Positions 32,397 to 41,906 of a DNA stretch of 64,000 nucleotides are shown here, piece after piece. The position numbers and the translations under genes are program-made. Below the pieces are notes generated by a model. That model made no database searches, was not told the DNA's origin, and was given only the letters and a program-made list of their open reading frames with translations. Positions within the stretch are counted from its first letter, which is position 1. Each line of letters begins with the position of its first letter. The stretch is from NCBI GenBank assembly GCA_017406985.1, contig JAFQXL010000004.1, positions 123,708 to 187,707 on the forward strand. Direction: 5' to 3'. Source of the DNA: Candidatus Saccharimonadota bacterium. GTDB lineage: Bacteria > Patescibacteriota > Saccharimonadia > Saccharimonadales > Saccharimonadaceae.

Positions 32397-34202
32397 TTAG
32401 AGAGTTTTTCGGCGCATTTCGCGCGTAAAGAACTTAACGCGGTCGTTTAATTCGATAGTTAATTTCTTTTCGAGCTTAAAGGCGATACCGCCAGTTTCGC
32501 CGGCAACTAATTCATTAACCGCGAGCTTCTCTTTTTGAACCGAGTCGACTTGAACCTCGCCGATTAGCTCTTTATTTCGATAAACACGTCCAAAAACCGG
32601 TAAATCGACGCCGGCACCAGTCGGAGAAGGTATCGTCGCGGAGGCTTTTCCGGTCAAAACTTCACCACCAGCAATAATCGAAGAGCGCTCCGTTCTAAAG
32701 ACGCCTTTAATTTTCATTTCGCCGACTTCTTCTTCGACGACTTCCGCGTCGAGGAGATTTTCCATCGAAGATTTCGCGTCGTCTAAGAGCTCATAAATAA
32801 CTTTATAATTTCGAATCGCTACGCCGTCTCGCGCCGCCATTTTTGAGATATTAGTCGGGACGGAAACGTTAAAGCCATAAATCACGGTATTATCTCCCGC
32901 CGCCATATAAACATCATTTTCGGTAATGTCGCCGACGCCGGTCGAGACGATATTAAGCGTAACCTCGCCTTTTGTATCAATCATTTTTAGACTATCAACA
33001 ACAGAGGTAACCGAACCTAAGACGTCGCCTTTAATAATGACGTTAAAGACTTTTGAATTATCCGCGACGTTCATCATGCGGAGAAGGTCGGTCGAAGTAA
33101 CGTTTGAAGAGGCGTTTGCGTCTTGAGCGCCTTGAGCGTTAAGGAGAGCCTGTTTTCTCGCGGTTTTCTCGTCGCTACATTCAATAAAGCGGTCGCCGAA
33201 GTTCGGAAGCTCCTTAAAGCCGGTAATCGTTACTGGCGTTGAAGGAGTAGCCTTTCCCTTTGGCCTTCCGCGGAAATCGACCATTGTCCTAACTTTACCG
33301 TAAGCAGAACCGGCAACGATAAATTCGCCAGTCTTAAGTTCACCACCTGTAACTAGAAGATTTACGACCGAGCCTTTTCCGACTTCCATGTGGCTCTCGA
33401 TTACAAGGCCTTCCGCCGGAATATCGACGTCGGCTTTTAATTCTTCGAGGTCGGCAGTTAATAAAATCATATCAAGTAATTTATCGAGGTTCTGATTCAT
33501 TTTTGCGGAAATCGGCACCATCGTAATATCGCCACCCCACTCTTCCGGCTGTAAGCCGTGTTGAGATAAATCGGCCATTGTGCGAGGAATATCGGCACCT
33601 TCGCGGTCAATTTTATTTATTGCAACGATAATTTTTGCGTTTGCGCTCTGAGCGAATTTAATCGCTTCGACAGTCTGGGGCTTAACGCCGTCATCTGCCG
33701 CTACTACAATTACAACAATATCGGTCAACATTGCACCGTGTTGACGAATTGCGGCGAAGGCTTCGTGTCCCGGCGTATCAAGAAAAGTAATTTTTCGGCC
33801 TTCGTGTTCAAGCTGATAAGCGGAGATATGTTGAGTAATTCCGCCAGCTTCGTCGTCAACGGTTTTCTTATTTAGAAGCGTGTCGAGAAGAGTAGTTTTT
33901 CCGTGGTCGACGTGTCCCATTACGGCGACAACCGGAGGACGCTCAACGGCGTGATCGGAGAGTTCGTGGTGGATTTCGGAAGTTTTAGTCGAGGTGTTTT
34001 TCTTCTCGAGCTTGACGCCTTCAATTTTCAATTCGTCGATAATTAAAGTCGCGGTATCGAAATCAAGACGTTGGTTAATCGTTGCGACAATTCCCTGTTT
34101 AAAGAGCTCGCCGATAAGAGAAGTAACAGAAAGACCGAGCTCCGTCGCTAACTCATCAACCGTAATAGAACCCGCAATTTGAATAATTTTCTCTTGCTCC
34201 AT
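32397..34202 (-). CDS. infB: Translation initiation factor IF-2
   Basis: 601 residues. An N-terminal IF2N-like domain (about 1-60), then the G domain with GHVDHGKT at 96-103, DTPGHEAF and NKID, followed by beta-barrels and the C-terminal fMet-tRNA-binding domain. It lacks the long N-terminal repeats of E. coli IF-2. Leader of about 70 bases with AAAGGAG; promoter TTGAAC-N17-TATAAT. rbfA and nusA are not adjacent. Confidence 0.97.
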   Translation of the reverse strand: MEQEKIIQIAGSITVDELATELGLSVTSLIGELFKQGIVATINQRLDFDTATLIIDELKIEGVKLEKKNTSTKTSEIHHELSDHAVERPPVVAVMGHVDHGKTTLLDTLLNKKTVDDEAGGITQHISAYQLEHEGRKITFLDTPGHEAFAAIRQHGAMLTDIVVIVVAADDGVKPQTVEAIKFAQSANAKIIVAINKIDREGADIPRTMADLSQHGLQPEEWGGDITMVPISAKMNQNLDKLLDMILLTADLEELKADVDIPAEGLVIESHMEVGKGSVVNLLVTGGELKTGEFIVAGSAYGKVRTMVDFRGRPKGKATPSTPVTITGFKELPNFGDRFIECSDEKTARKQALLNAQGAQDANASSNVTSTDLLRMMNVADNSKVFNVIIKGDVLGSVTSVVDSLKMIDTKGEVTLNIVSTGVGDITENDVYMAAGDNTVIYGFNVSVPTNISKMAARDGVAIRNYKVIYELLDDAKSSMENLLDAEVVEEEVGEMKIKGVFRTERSSIIAGGEVLTGKASATIPSPTGAGVDLPVFGRVYRNKELIGEVQVDSVQKEKLAVNELVAGETGGIAFKLEKKLTIELNDRVKFFTREMRRKTL

Positions 34203-34298
34203 CTTTCTCCTTTCCTATTTTATTTTTTGTGTTTATAATTTTCTCACAAAAAACTCAAAAACTATTTCTATTATAGCATTTTTAACAGAAAAGTTCAA
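34203..34298 (-). promoter_or_regulatory. infB promoter and leader
   Basis: -35 TTGAAC (34293-34298, overlapping the 3' flank of alaS), 17 bases, -10 TATAAT (34270-34275), AT-rich leader, Shine-Dalgarno GAAAGGAG. Confidence 0.78.
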
Positions 34299-34309
34299 CA
34301 GAGAGAGGT

Positions 34310-36196
34310 TTATTCGATAATCGCTTTAATTCTTCGAACTCCGGCGGAGCTAGACTCTTCTTTCTTAATTTTATATCTTCCGATTTCTCCGGTATGTTCA
34401 ACGTGCGGACCGCCACAGACTTCTCTTGAGACTGGGTTTTCCGGATCGCCGATTGTGTAAACTTTAACTTTGTCCGGATATTTTTCCCAGAACTGGCCAT
34501 GCGCTTTTAAGGTATTTTTAGCGTAGTCTTTATCATATTCAGCGAAGCTAACCGGTAAATCTTGAAAAATCCACTCATTAACCTGATTTTCGACCGCCTG
34601 TTTTTCTTCTGGGGTAAGTTTTCGTTCGAAATTAAAGTCAAAGCGCATACGCTCAGAAGTAATATTTGAGCCTTGCTGTCCAATATTTTTATCTAAGAGT
34701 TTTTGAAGAGCGGCAAGGGTTAAGTGGGTAGCGGTGTGATATTTAGTGGTAGTTTCGCCATGGTCCTCGAGACCGCCTTTAAACATGCCTTTACTGGCGG
34801 TTTTAGAACGGTTGCGCTGTTCTTCGAGGGCTTCGTCGAATTCGGCTTTATAATTCTTCGACAATTTGATATTTTGACGATAAACTTCTTCGACCGAGAC
34901 CTCAAATGGAAAACCATAGGTATCTTGCAATTTAAAGAGATCATATCCATTTAAAACGCCGTCGCTATCTTTTTCAACCATTTTCTTCATTTCACGCAGA
35001 CCTTTATTTAAGGTCTGGCGGAAGGCTTTTTCTTCTTTTTCTAAAGTCGCGATCGCGTCTTCACGAGTTGTTAAAATTGAATCCGGTAAATCTTCGTAAT
35101 TTTTCGCGATAATCGGGATAATTTCCGAGATAAAGTTCTGTGCGATTCCGAGATCTAGAGCCTTTAAGATTGCGCGACGAATTAAACGACGAAGCGCGTA
35201 GCCTTGTTGTTTATTCGACGGCTTTAATCCCTGTGCCGAAAGTAGGTAGGCCCCTCTTAGGTGGTCTGCGATAATGCGCATCTCGTCGGTATTATTCTCA
35301 TAGCTCTTTCCGGAAATTTCTTCGAGTTTATCGATAATCGGTTTTAAAAGCGAAATCTTAAAGACGTCGAAACTATCAATCGAAGCCGCAGCAATTCGCT
35401 CAAGCCCGCCGCCAAAGTCAACATTCTTCTTCTCGAGTTCAGAGAAAGTTCCGTCTTCATTACGTTTATATTGCATAAAGACTTGGTTCCCGATTTCCAT
35501 AAAGCGAGCGCCGTCCGAAGCAGGATGAGACTTCCCGTATTTTTCGACATCCTGTTTATCTTCGCCAAAATCATAAAAGACTTCCGAATCCGGACCACAA
35601 GGGTCGCCAATCGGCGTAGTTTCGATTCCGCCGCCGCGAGACCACCAGTTTTCATGGTCGTCGTAGAAGAAGATATGTTCGCCCGGTTTTACGCCGCGTT
35701 TATCACCGTTTTCAGCAGAGCCAATTTCGGCGATTTTCGCGTCGATTCCGGCTTTTTTAAAGACTTCCTGCCAAATTTCGGCAGCTTCCGTATCTTTTGG
35801 GATTCCGTATTTTTCATTTCCGATAAAGCAAGTGACATAGATTTTATTCGGATCGAGACCGACAACTTTTGTTAGAAACTCGAAGAACGCCGGAATTTGT
35901 TCCTTTTTAAAATAATCTCCGAGAGACCAGTTTCCAAGCATCTCGAAAACAGTTGTATGGCGCGGGTCGCCAACGTCTTCGATGTCCTGCAATCGCATCG
36001 ACGGCTGGGAGTCAGTTAAGCGTTTTCCGTCTTTATGTTCTTTTCCAAGAAGATAAGGCAAGAGCGGCTGCATTCCGGAGCCGGTAAAAAGCGTTGTCGG
36101 GTCATTTTCAAGAACAAGCGGGGCGGGAGCGATAACCTTATGTCCGAGCTTTTCTTGATATTCTAAAAATTTCTGTCTAATTTCACTTGCATTCAT
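34310..36196 (-). CDS. alaS: Alanyl-tRNA synthetase, short CPR form
   Basis: 628 residues against about 870 in E. coli. The aminoacylation domain is complete (FTGSGMQPLLPYLLG, DPRHTTVFEMLGNWSLGDYFK, GGGLERIAAA) and so is the editing domain with HxxxH in TATHLTLAAL and CGGPHVEHTGEIGRYKI. It ends right after SSAGVRRIKAIIE, so the C-terminal oligomerisation/C-Ala region (DHHA1) is missing. Charges tRNA-Ala. The -10 TATAAT (36203-36208) is 6 bases before ATG, so it is probably leaderless. Confidence 0.95.
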   Translation of the reverse strand: MNASEIRQKFLEYQEKLGHKVIAPAPLVLENDPTTLFTGSGMQPLLPYLLGKEHKDGKRLTDSQPSMRLQDIEDVGDPRHTTVFEMLGNWSLGDYFKKEQIPAFFEFLTKVVGLDPNKIYVTCFIGNEKYGIPKDTEAAEIWQEVFKKAGIDAKIAEIGSAENGDKRGVKPGEHIFFYDDHENWWSRGGGIETTPIGDPCGPDSEVFYDFGEDKQDVEKYGKSHPASDGARFMEIGNQVFMQYKRNEDGTFSELEKKNVDFGGGLERIAAASIDSFDVFKISLLKPIIDKLEEISGKSYENNTDEMRIIADHLRGAYLLSAQGLKPSNKQQGYALRRLIRRAILKALDLGIAQNFISEIIPIIAKNYEDLPDSILTTREDAIATLEKEEKAFRQTLNKGLREMKKMVEKDSDGVLNGYDLFKLQDTYGFPFEVSVEEVYRQNIKLSKNYKAEFDEALEEQRNRSKTASKGMFKGGLEDHGETTTKYHTATHLTLAALQKLLDKNIGQQGSNITSERMRFDFNFERKLTPEEKQAVENQVNEWIFQDLPVSFAEYDKDYAKNTLKAHGQFWEKYPDKVKVYTIGDPENPVSREVCGGPHVEHTGEIGRYKIKKEESSSAGVRRIKAIIE

Positions 36197-36202
36197 TTTT
36201 CT

Positions 36203-36318
36203 ATTATATCATAGATTGATTTTTTAGCGAAAATATGGTAAAATAATAGGTGAACCGTATGGGGTTCGTCTTACTGGGAGAAGGCCCAGAATCGTACATT
36301 ACAAGGAGGAAAAAGAAG
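36203..36318. promoter_or_regulatory. Divergent promoters of alaS and the secreted-protein gene at 36319
   Basis: Minus: -10 TATAAT 36203-36208 in TATGATATAAT, 6 bases before the alaS ATG. Plus: TTGATT (36216-36221), 17 bases, TAAAAT (36239-36244). The plus leader holds GAACC/GGTTC and CTGGG/CCCAG hairpins, then TCGTACATTA (a TCGCACA variant) and AAGGAGG. Confidence 0.78.
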
Positions 36319-36930
36319 ATGAGAAAGTCTAAGCGTAGTAGTATCATAGCAGTATTGCTCGCGGCGTTGGCGGTAATTGGGCTACCGGTTTGCGTCTATG
36401 CAGCGGGAAACTTCGCGGTAGTAAAACAGGGGCAATATTATATTGTCGATACCGTGAAGAACGAGGCAACCACAGACGGCGTCCTGATTCAAACAATCGA
36501 GCGTCGTTACATCCCGGAAGGTCGTTATAACCCGAATAATCCGCGCGTTCCTTATTCTTCGGGAAATGGTTATTGGGACAATAACGGCAACTATGTAAAT
36601 AGCGGACAATGGAACCCGAACTGGAACCAAAATCGCGCAACGCAGTTAAAAAACTCTGGCTATAGCTCCGCAACAGGCGTAATGAATTACGGCGCGGCAC
36701 GCGGCTGGACCTACGATTATCACGAGAATTACTCGAACGATTCGGAATATTCGATGTATCTCTATTTTCGCTATAACAATGCGAAGAATTACGACTATGT
36801 CGATATTGCGTTTACAGTCAAAACTGTATTTGATAACGCAGGAAATCCCTATACTCGCTATTACAAAGACGGTGCAGGGACGGCTTACACGGAATCAGAC
36901 ATCAAGTCAATGTTCGATCGCACATACTGA
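36319..36930 (+). CDS. Secreted protein rich in Tyr, Asn and Gly
   Basis: 203 residues starting MRKSKRSSIIAVLLAALAV; the ATG at 36319 follows AAGGAGG, so I reject an in-frame ATG at 36250. Signal peptide 1-26 (cleavage near VYA-AGN). The mature part is soluble, rich in Asn, Tyr and Gly (NPNNPRVPYSSGNGYWDNNG), and ends with strands (YVDIAFTVKTVFDNAG). No family recognised; an extracellular or wall-associated role is likely. Leader of the hairpin-TCGCACA type (variant TCGTACA). Confidence 0.72.
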   Translation: MRKSKRSSIIAVLLAALAVIGLPVCVYAAGNFAVVKQGQYYIVDTVKNEATTDGVLIQTIERRYIPEGRYNPNNPRVPYSSGNGYWDNNGNYVNSGQWNPNWNQNRATQLKNSGYSSATGVMNYGAARGWTYDYHENYSNDSEYSMYLYFRYNNAKNYDYVDIAFTVKTVFDNAGNPYTRYYKDGAGTAYTESDIKSMFDRTY

Positions 36931-36960
36931 TCATTTCTATTTTTCTACTTTAATCTAACA

Positions 36961-36985
36961 AACCGCCTCTATAAGGCGGTTTTTC
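36961..36985. terminator. Terminator between the 36319 gene and csd-mnmA
   Basis: Stem AACCGCCT/AGGCGGTT (36961-36968 with 36974-36981), then a T-run on the plus strand. Confidence 0.85.
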
Positions 36986-39244
36986 TTAGTCGACAATAAC
37001 TCCGCCGCCGAGACAAATATTGCCGTCATAGATTACTGCGGATTGACCGTTTGCGGGACGTTTTACTTCGTTTTTGAAAATCAAGGTATTAGTTTTTTGG
37101 TTAAAGGTAGCTTCTTCGAGCTTTGCGCGATGACGTAAGCGAACCTCAACTTTTGAAACAGGTTTTGAGCTTCGTAAAATTACATCTTTTAGTTTTAGCT
37201 CTTTCGTCCATAGATTGTCGTTATTTAAATTCTTTGAAACATAGACTTCATTTTTCTCTATATCTTTTCCGACAACATAAAAGGGTAGTCCGCCACCAAC
37301 ATCAAGACCGTGGCGCTGACCGATTGTATAGAAAATCGCGCCGTCGTGAAAACCGAGGACTTTCTTCGTTTCGCGTTCAATAATTTTTCCAGGCTTTAGG
37401 TATTTTTTCTTGTCGCCTTCGGATTTTAAATATTCTTTCAAGAAGTCTTTGATTCCGACGTCGCCAACAAAACAGATTCCCATACTCTCTTTTTTATAAG
37501 CATTATCAAGGCCGTGTTCTTCAGCAAGTTTCTTTACGTCCGGTTTTAACATATTGCCGATTGGAAAAAGTGTATGATTTATCGCGTCTTCGGAGATGCG
37601 GTAAAGGAAGTAGGTTTGGTCCTTGTTTTCATCTTTAGCTTTAGCCAGTTTATTATTAGCAATATTTGCATAATGCCCCGTCGCAATAAAATCCGCGCCC
37701 TGTTCCCGCGCAATGTCGTAGAAGAGTTTAAACTTAATCTCTTGATTACACATAATGTCTGGGTTCGGGGTGTTGCCTTTTTTAAATTCTTCGAGCATAT
37801 AGTCAACAACTTTTTGTTTATACTCTTTTTCAAAGTCGAAAACTTTAAACTCGATTCCGAGTTTTGTGGCGACACGCTTCGCGTCGGCGAGGTCTTCCGC
37901 CCAAGGGCATTTCATTCCCGGAAGGTCGCGCGACCAGTTTTTCATATAAACGCCAACGACGTTATAACCCTGTTCTTTCAGAAGTAAAGCAGAAACGCTC
38001 GAGTCGACGCCGCCAGACATTCCGACATAGACAACCGGTTTCTTCTGAGCCGTTTTATTATTTTCAGTTTCTAATTCTTTAACGGCTTCAATAATTTTTA
38101 TCGCAGCGGTTCTAATTTGTTCTTCATTATTTAGGCTACCGAGCGAAATGCGGAGTGAGCCGGCGATTTCAGAATCCGACAGCCCAATCGCTTTCAGAAC
38201 ATGTGATTTTTTACCCTTACTGGCGGCACAAGCGGCGCCAGTACTAAGATAGATTTTTTCTTGTTCTAATTTATAAATTAATCTTTCCGCGTCGATTCCG
38301 TTAAAACAAACCGGAATAAAATTCGCGAGCTGGTGTCTTTTATGGCCGAGAAAAGTTAATTCTGATTTTATGTCTAATTTTTTAGCTTCAGAGATTAACG
38401 TTTCTCGAAAGAGACTCGATAATTTTTCATATTTTTTACGGTTTCCGTTAACGTGTTCTTTCGCTAATTTCGCAGCGGTAGAAAAGCCGATTAGGCTCGG
38501 AACATTTTCGGTTCCCGATCTTAAACCTAATTCTTGTCCGCCGCCATAAACGACCGGACTTAATTTTATTCCGCGTCCAACATAGAGCGCGCCGATTCCT
38601 TTCGGGCCATAGAGTTTTGCCGAGTTTATTGTCAATAAATCGACACCGAGCCTCGAGATATAAAGGTCGATTAAATTCATGCCTTGAGAGGCGTCGGAAT
38701 GGAGATAGAGCGGAGTCTCGTTTCCGTTTTTTAAACGCGACTGTTTCTCTTGTTTTAAGATTTCCGAAATTTCCGAAAGAGGCTGGATCGTTCCAAGTTC
38801 ATTATTCGCAAGCGCGACCGAGACTAAAACGGTTTTTTCGTCGAGTTTATTTTTTAAATCTAAAAGGTCAATTAAGCCAGTTTTTTTAACTTTAATTTCG
38901 CGAACATCCGTACAGAAAGCCTTTGCCGCTTCGCGAACAGAAGCGTGTTCTGTTTCAAGAATTAGGCAGTTAACATTTTGATAATTTTTTAAAGCTGAAA
39001 AAGCAAGATTATTTGCTTCGGTTGCGCCGGCGGTAATGACGAGGTCATTTCCCTTCGCGCCGATAGTATGCGCAAGCTCATCTTTATTTTTTTCGTAAAT
39101 TTCGCGAACGCGTTTTCCGGAAAGATAAGGCGAGGACGGATTAAAGAAATTTTCAGAAAAAAACGGCTTCATTTTCTCAAAAACGCGGTCGTCAACAGGA
39201 GTTGCCGAGGCGTAGTCTAGAAAAATAAAGTCGTCTTTATCCAT
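36986..39244 (-). CDS. mnmA: Fusion of cysteine desulfurase and tRNA 2-thiouridylase MnmA
   Basis: 752 residues. Residues 1 to about 390 are a NifS/IscS-type PLP enzyme: ETEHASV, SDASQG, TINSAKLYGPKG with PLP Lys210, and the persulfide Cys339 in STGAACAASKGKKSH. Residues about 402-752 are MnmA: PP-loop SGGVDS (410-415), catalytic Cys499 (PDIMCNQE) and Cys591 (MGICFVGD), and YTIGQRHGL. The fusion should pass sulfur directly from cysteine to the wobble uridine of tRNA-Lys/Glu/Gln without a Tus relay, as the separate YrvO-MnmA pair does in B. subtilis. Leaderless promoter. Confidence 0.95.
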   Translation of the reverse strand: MDKDDFIFLDYASATPVDDRVFEKMKPFFSENFFNPSSPYLSGKRVREIYEKNKDELAHTIGAKGNDLVITAGATEANNLAFSALKNYQNVNCLILETEHASVREAAKAFCTDVREIKVKKTGLIDLLDLKNKLDEKTVLVSVALANNELGTIQPLSEISEILKQEKQSRLKNGNETPLYLHSDASQGMNLIDLYISRLGVDLLTINSAKLYGPKGIGALYVGRGIKLSPVVYGGGQELGLRSGTENVPSLIGFSTAAKLAKEHVNGNRKKYEKLSSLFRETLISEAKKLDIKSELTFLGHKRHQLANFIPVCFNGIDAERLIYKLEQEKIYLSTGAACAASKGKKSHVLKAIGLSDSEIAGSLRISLGSLNNEEQIRTAAIKIIEAVKELETENNKTAQKKPVVYVGMSGGVDSSVSALLLKEQGYNVVGVYMKNWSRDLPGMKCPWAEDLADAKRVATKLGIEFKVFDFEKEYKQKVVDYMLEEFKKGNTPNPDIMCNQEIKFKLFYDIAREQGADFIATGHYANIANNKLAKAKDENKDQTYFLYRISEDAINHTLFPIGNMLKPDVKKLAEEHGLDNAYKKESMGICFVGDVGIKDFLKEYLKSEGDKKKYLKPGKIIERETKKVLGFHDGAIFYTIGQRHGLDVGGGLPFYVVGKDIEKNEVYVSKNLNNDNLWTKELKLKDVILRSSKPVSKVEVRLRHRAKLEEATFNQKTNTLIFKNEVKRPANGQSAVIYDGNICLGGGVIVD

Positions 39245-39268
39245 ACTTATATTATATCATATTTATGC

Positions 39269-40018
39269 TTATTTCGCAAATTTAAAAAGTTCAAAACAGT
39301 TTCCAGTCGTCGTTTTCATTACTTCATCGAGCGTTGTCTTGTGCTGCTCAGTAAGCCAAGCGGCAATTTCTGGAATAAAACTCGATTCGTTCGTCTCTCC
39401 GCGGTGTCCTCTTGGAGAGAGAAAAGGTGCATCGGTCTCGATTAAAGTTCGGTCGAGCGGCGGAAGAGGAAGGGTTGAATAAGTCGCGAGTCCGTTAACG
39501 CCGATATAAAATCCGCGCTCAAGCGACTCTTTAAGATATTTTTTCTTGTCGGTAAAACTATGGACAACGCCGCGAAGATTCGGAAAATTAGACGTTAAAC
39601 CGAGAAAATCATCAAAGGCTTCGCGGACATGGAAAATTAGCGGAAGATTATTATCGAGAGCTAGTTGACACATCTCATTTAAGAGTTTAAATTGTTCTTC
39701 TTTATCGCTCGAGCTGTAATGATAATCTAGTCCGACCTCGCCAATCGCAATCGGTTTATCGTTTGAAAAATCCGGAATTTCGCGTGGTTTCTCATATTCA
39801 TTCGGATGGATTCCAAAACTCCAGAAAAGATGTTCCCGTTTTTTGTCGTTTTTTAAAGCAAAGTCGCGCGCGTTAAAGGAATCTTTATAATCCGTGCCGA
39901 TAAAAATCATTTTTTGAACGTTCGCTTTATAAGCACGTTCTAGAAGTAGAGTTTGTTCTTCAGGAGAATAAAACTCCGTATCGTGCATGTGGCAATGAGA
40001 ATCGACAAAATAATCCAT
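39269..40018 (-). CDS. tatD: TatD-family metal-dependent DNase
   Basis: 249 residues. DSHCHMHD (metal ligands), GIHPNEY, AIGEVGLDYHY, PLIFHVREAFDDF, VVHSFTD and ETDAPFL match TatD (3'-5' DNase/quality control). I start at the ATG at 40018 (MDYFVDSHCH), not the in-frame ATG at 40036, because TATACT ends 6 bases before it and it clears the typA stop. Last gene after typA. Confidence 0.92.
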   Translation of the reverse strand: MDYFVDSHCHMHDTEFYSPEEQTLLLERAYKANVQKMIFIGTDYKDSFNARDFALKNDKKREHLFWSFGIHPNEYEKPREIPDFSNDKPIAIGEVGLDYHYSSSDKEEQFKLLNEMCQLALDNNLPLIFHVREAFDDFLGLTSNFPNLRGVVHSFTDKKKYLKESLERGFYIGVNGLATYSTLPLPPLDRTLIETDAPFLSPRGHRGETNESSFIPEIAAWLTEQHKTTLDEVMKTTTGNCFELFKFAK

Positions 40019-40035
40019 ATATCTAGTATAACACA

Positions 40036-41871
40036 CTAGATACGGTTTTCGCGCTTGCGCTTGATCGGGTCGAGCTGGCGCTTTCTGAGTCTTAGATTTT
40101 TTGGAGTAACTTCGAGAAGTTCGTCATCGAGGAGAAAATCTAAACATTGTTCAAGCGATAATTGAGTATAAGGAGTGAGCTGAATCGCGCCGTCACTAGC
40201 GTGAGTCCTCATATTCGTGAGCTGTTTCTCGCGACAGACGTTTATATCAATATCCTCTTTTTTATTCGAGAGACCGACGATCATGCCTTGATATACCTCG
40301 GCTTGAGGCGGGATATAGAGAGTTCCGCGAGCCTGCGCTGTATCGAGCGCGTAAGCGGTCGAAACACCCGATTCAAAGGAAATTAGTGCGCCGTTTCGCT
40401 CTGGTTTGTATTTGGAATCTGCCGGTCTATATCCCATTGGAAGACTTGACATAATAACCGTGCCTTTTGTAGCGGTAAGAAGATTATTTCTAAGCCCAAT
40501 AAGAGCGGCGGTAGTAATTTCATAGGTAAAGCGGGTAGTTCCAGATGTTGTTAATTCTTGGCTCTTTAAATCGGCTTTTCGGATTCCCATTTCTTGAGAA
40601 ACGGCACCGACATATTCGCTATCAACTTCAATTGTTAATTCCTCAACTGGTTCATTTTTAACGCCGTCGATTTCTTTATAGACAACTTCCGGACGACCAG
40701 CTTCAAGTTCGTAACCTTCGCGGCGCATAGTTTCGATTAAGACCGATAGATGGAGCTCGCCACGACCAGAAACTTTATAACCGAGTCCATCCGGTTTAAT
40801 TTTCAAGGCAATATTTGTCTCGAGCTCTTTTTCGAGACGTTCAGCGATTTGGCGGGAAGTCGTAAACTCGCCTTCTTTACCTTTCAGAGGGGAGGTATTC
40901 GGACCGATATAAATACTTAAAGTTGGTGGCTCAAGTTCAATCGTCGGGAGGGCTTCTGGATTATCTCCCGTAGCAACCGTGTCGCCGATATTCGCATCAG
41001 CAATTCCGGTAAGCGCGACGATATCGCCAGCATAAGCTTCGTTTGTTTCTTCTTTTGAAAGACCGCGATAGGTAAAGATTTTCTCGATTTTTGCCTGCTT
41101 ACTTTCGATTTTTGGCTCGCCATTTTCAAAAGTAGTCTTTAGAATCTTAACGGTTTCGCCGTGTTTTAATTTTCCGCGGTGGATTTTACCGATTGCATAT
41201 TTCCCGAGATAGTTATCGGCAGCGAGGGCGGCGACAAGAAGCTGCGCGCCCCTACCTTCGTTTTCGTCGACTTTCGGAGCCGGAATATCATTGATAATTG
41301 AGTCGAAAATTACGTGAAGGTCATTATCGAGGTCGGTAGTTTTTCCAGCTCTCCCGTCACGAGCGATAGCATAATAAATCGGATAGTTAAGCTGAGACTC
41401 GTCGGAAGCTAGCTCGAGGAAGAGGTCGGCAATTTCACTTTCAACTTCGGAAATTCTAGCCGCCGGTTTGTCGATTTTATTGATGACGACAACCGGTTTT
41501 AAATGAAGCCCTAAAGCTTTTTGGAGAACAAATTTCGTCTGAGGCATCGGGCCTTCTTGAGCGTCGACAATTAAAATGACGCCGTCCGCCATGTTAAGAG
41601 TTCTTTCGACCTCGCCAGAGAAGTCGGCGTGGCCTGGGGTATCGATAATGTTGATTTTATAGCCATCATAAAAGACGGCGGTCTGCTTCGCGGTAATAGT
41701 AATTCCGCGTTCATGTTCCTGATCGCCAGAGTCCATAATTAAAGTTTGGCTCATTTCCGCCTGATTATCACGAAAAGTATGCGACTGTTTTAGAAGCGCA
41801 TCGACAAGAGTAGTTTTTCCGTGGTCAACGTGCGCAATAATCGCGACGTTACGAATTTTATTCTGGTTCAT
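40036..41871 (-). CDS. typA: Translational GTPase TypA/BipA
   Basis: 611 residues. AHVDHGKT near 11-18, MDSGDQEHERGITI, DTPGHADFSGEVERTL, NKIDKP, EF-G-like domains II, III and V and the TypA C-terminal domain (GQLTPYTQLS-like, RNLRLRKRQLDP) are visible. Ribosome-associated GTPase for stress and low-temperature ribosome assembly. I start at the ATG at 41871 (MNQNKIRN), since TATTAT ends 6 bases before it with TTGTAA 17 bases further. Confidence 0.95.
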   Translation of the reverse strand: MNQNKIRNVAIIAHVDHGKTTLVDALLKQSHTFRDNQAEMSQTLIMDSGDQEHERGITITAKQTAVFYDGYKINIIDTPGHADFSGEVERTLNMADGVILIVDAQEGPMPQTKFVLQKALGLHLKPVVVINKIDKPAARISEVESEIADLFLELASDESQLNYPIYYAIARDGRAGKTTDLDNDLHVIFDSIINDIPAPKVDENEGRGAQLLVAALAADNYLGKYAIGKIHRGKLKHGETVKILKTTFENGEPKIESKQAKIEKIFTYRGLSKEETNEAYAGDIVALTGIADANIGDTVATGDNPEALPTIELEPPTLSIYIGPNTSPLKGKEGEFTTSRQIAERLEKELETNIALKIKPDGLGYKVSGRGELHLSVLIETMRREGYELEAGRPEVVYKEIDGVKNEPVEELTIEVDSEYVGAVSQEMGIRKADLKSQELTTSGTTRFTYEITTAALIGLRNNLLTATKGTVIMSSLPMGYRPADSKYKPERNGALISFESGVSTAYALDTAQARGTLYIPPQAEVYQGMIVGLSNKKEDIDINVCREKQLTNMRTHASDGAIQLTPYTQLSLEQCLDFLLDDELLEVTPKNLRLRKRQLDPIKRKRENRI

Positions 41872-41877
41872 TAGACT

Positions 41878-41906
41878 ATAATACCATATTTTTAAGCTTT
41901 TTACAA
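41878..41906 (-). promoter_or_regulatory. typA promoter
   Basis: -35 TTGTAA (41901-41906), 17 bases, -10 TATTAT (41878-41883) with TATGG before it; 6 bases to ATG. Confidence 0.78.

Noticed and set aside
36250-36318. Upstream ATG for the secreted protein at 36319
   Set aside because: It would add a charged, non-signal segment before the signal peptide and ignores AAGGAGG at 36303-36309; the frame there is the leader hairpin.
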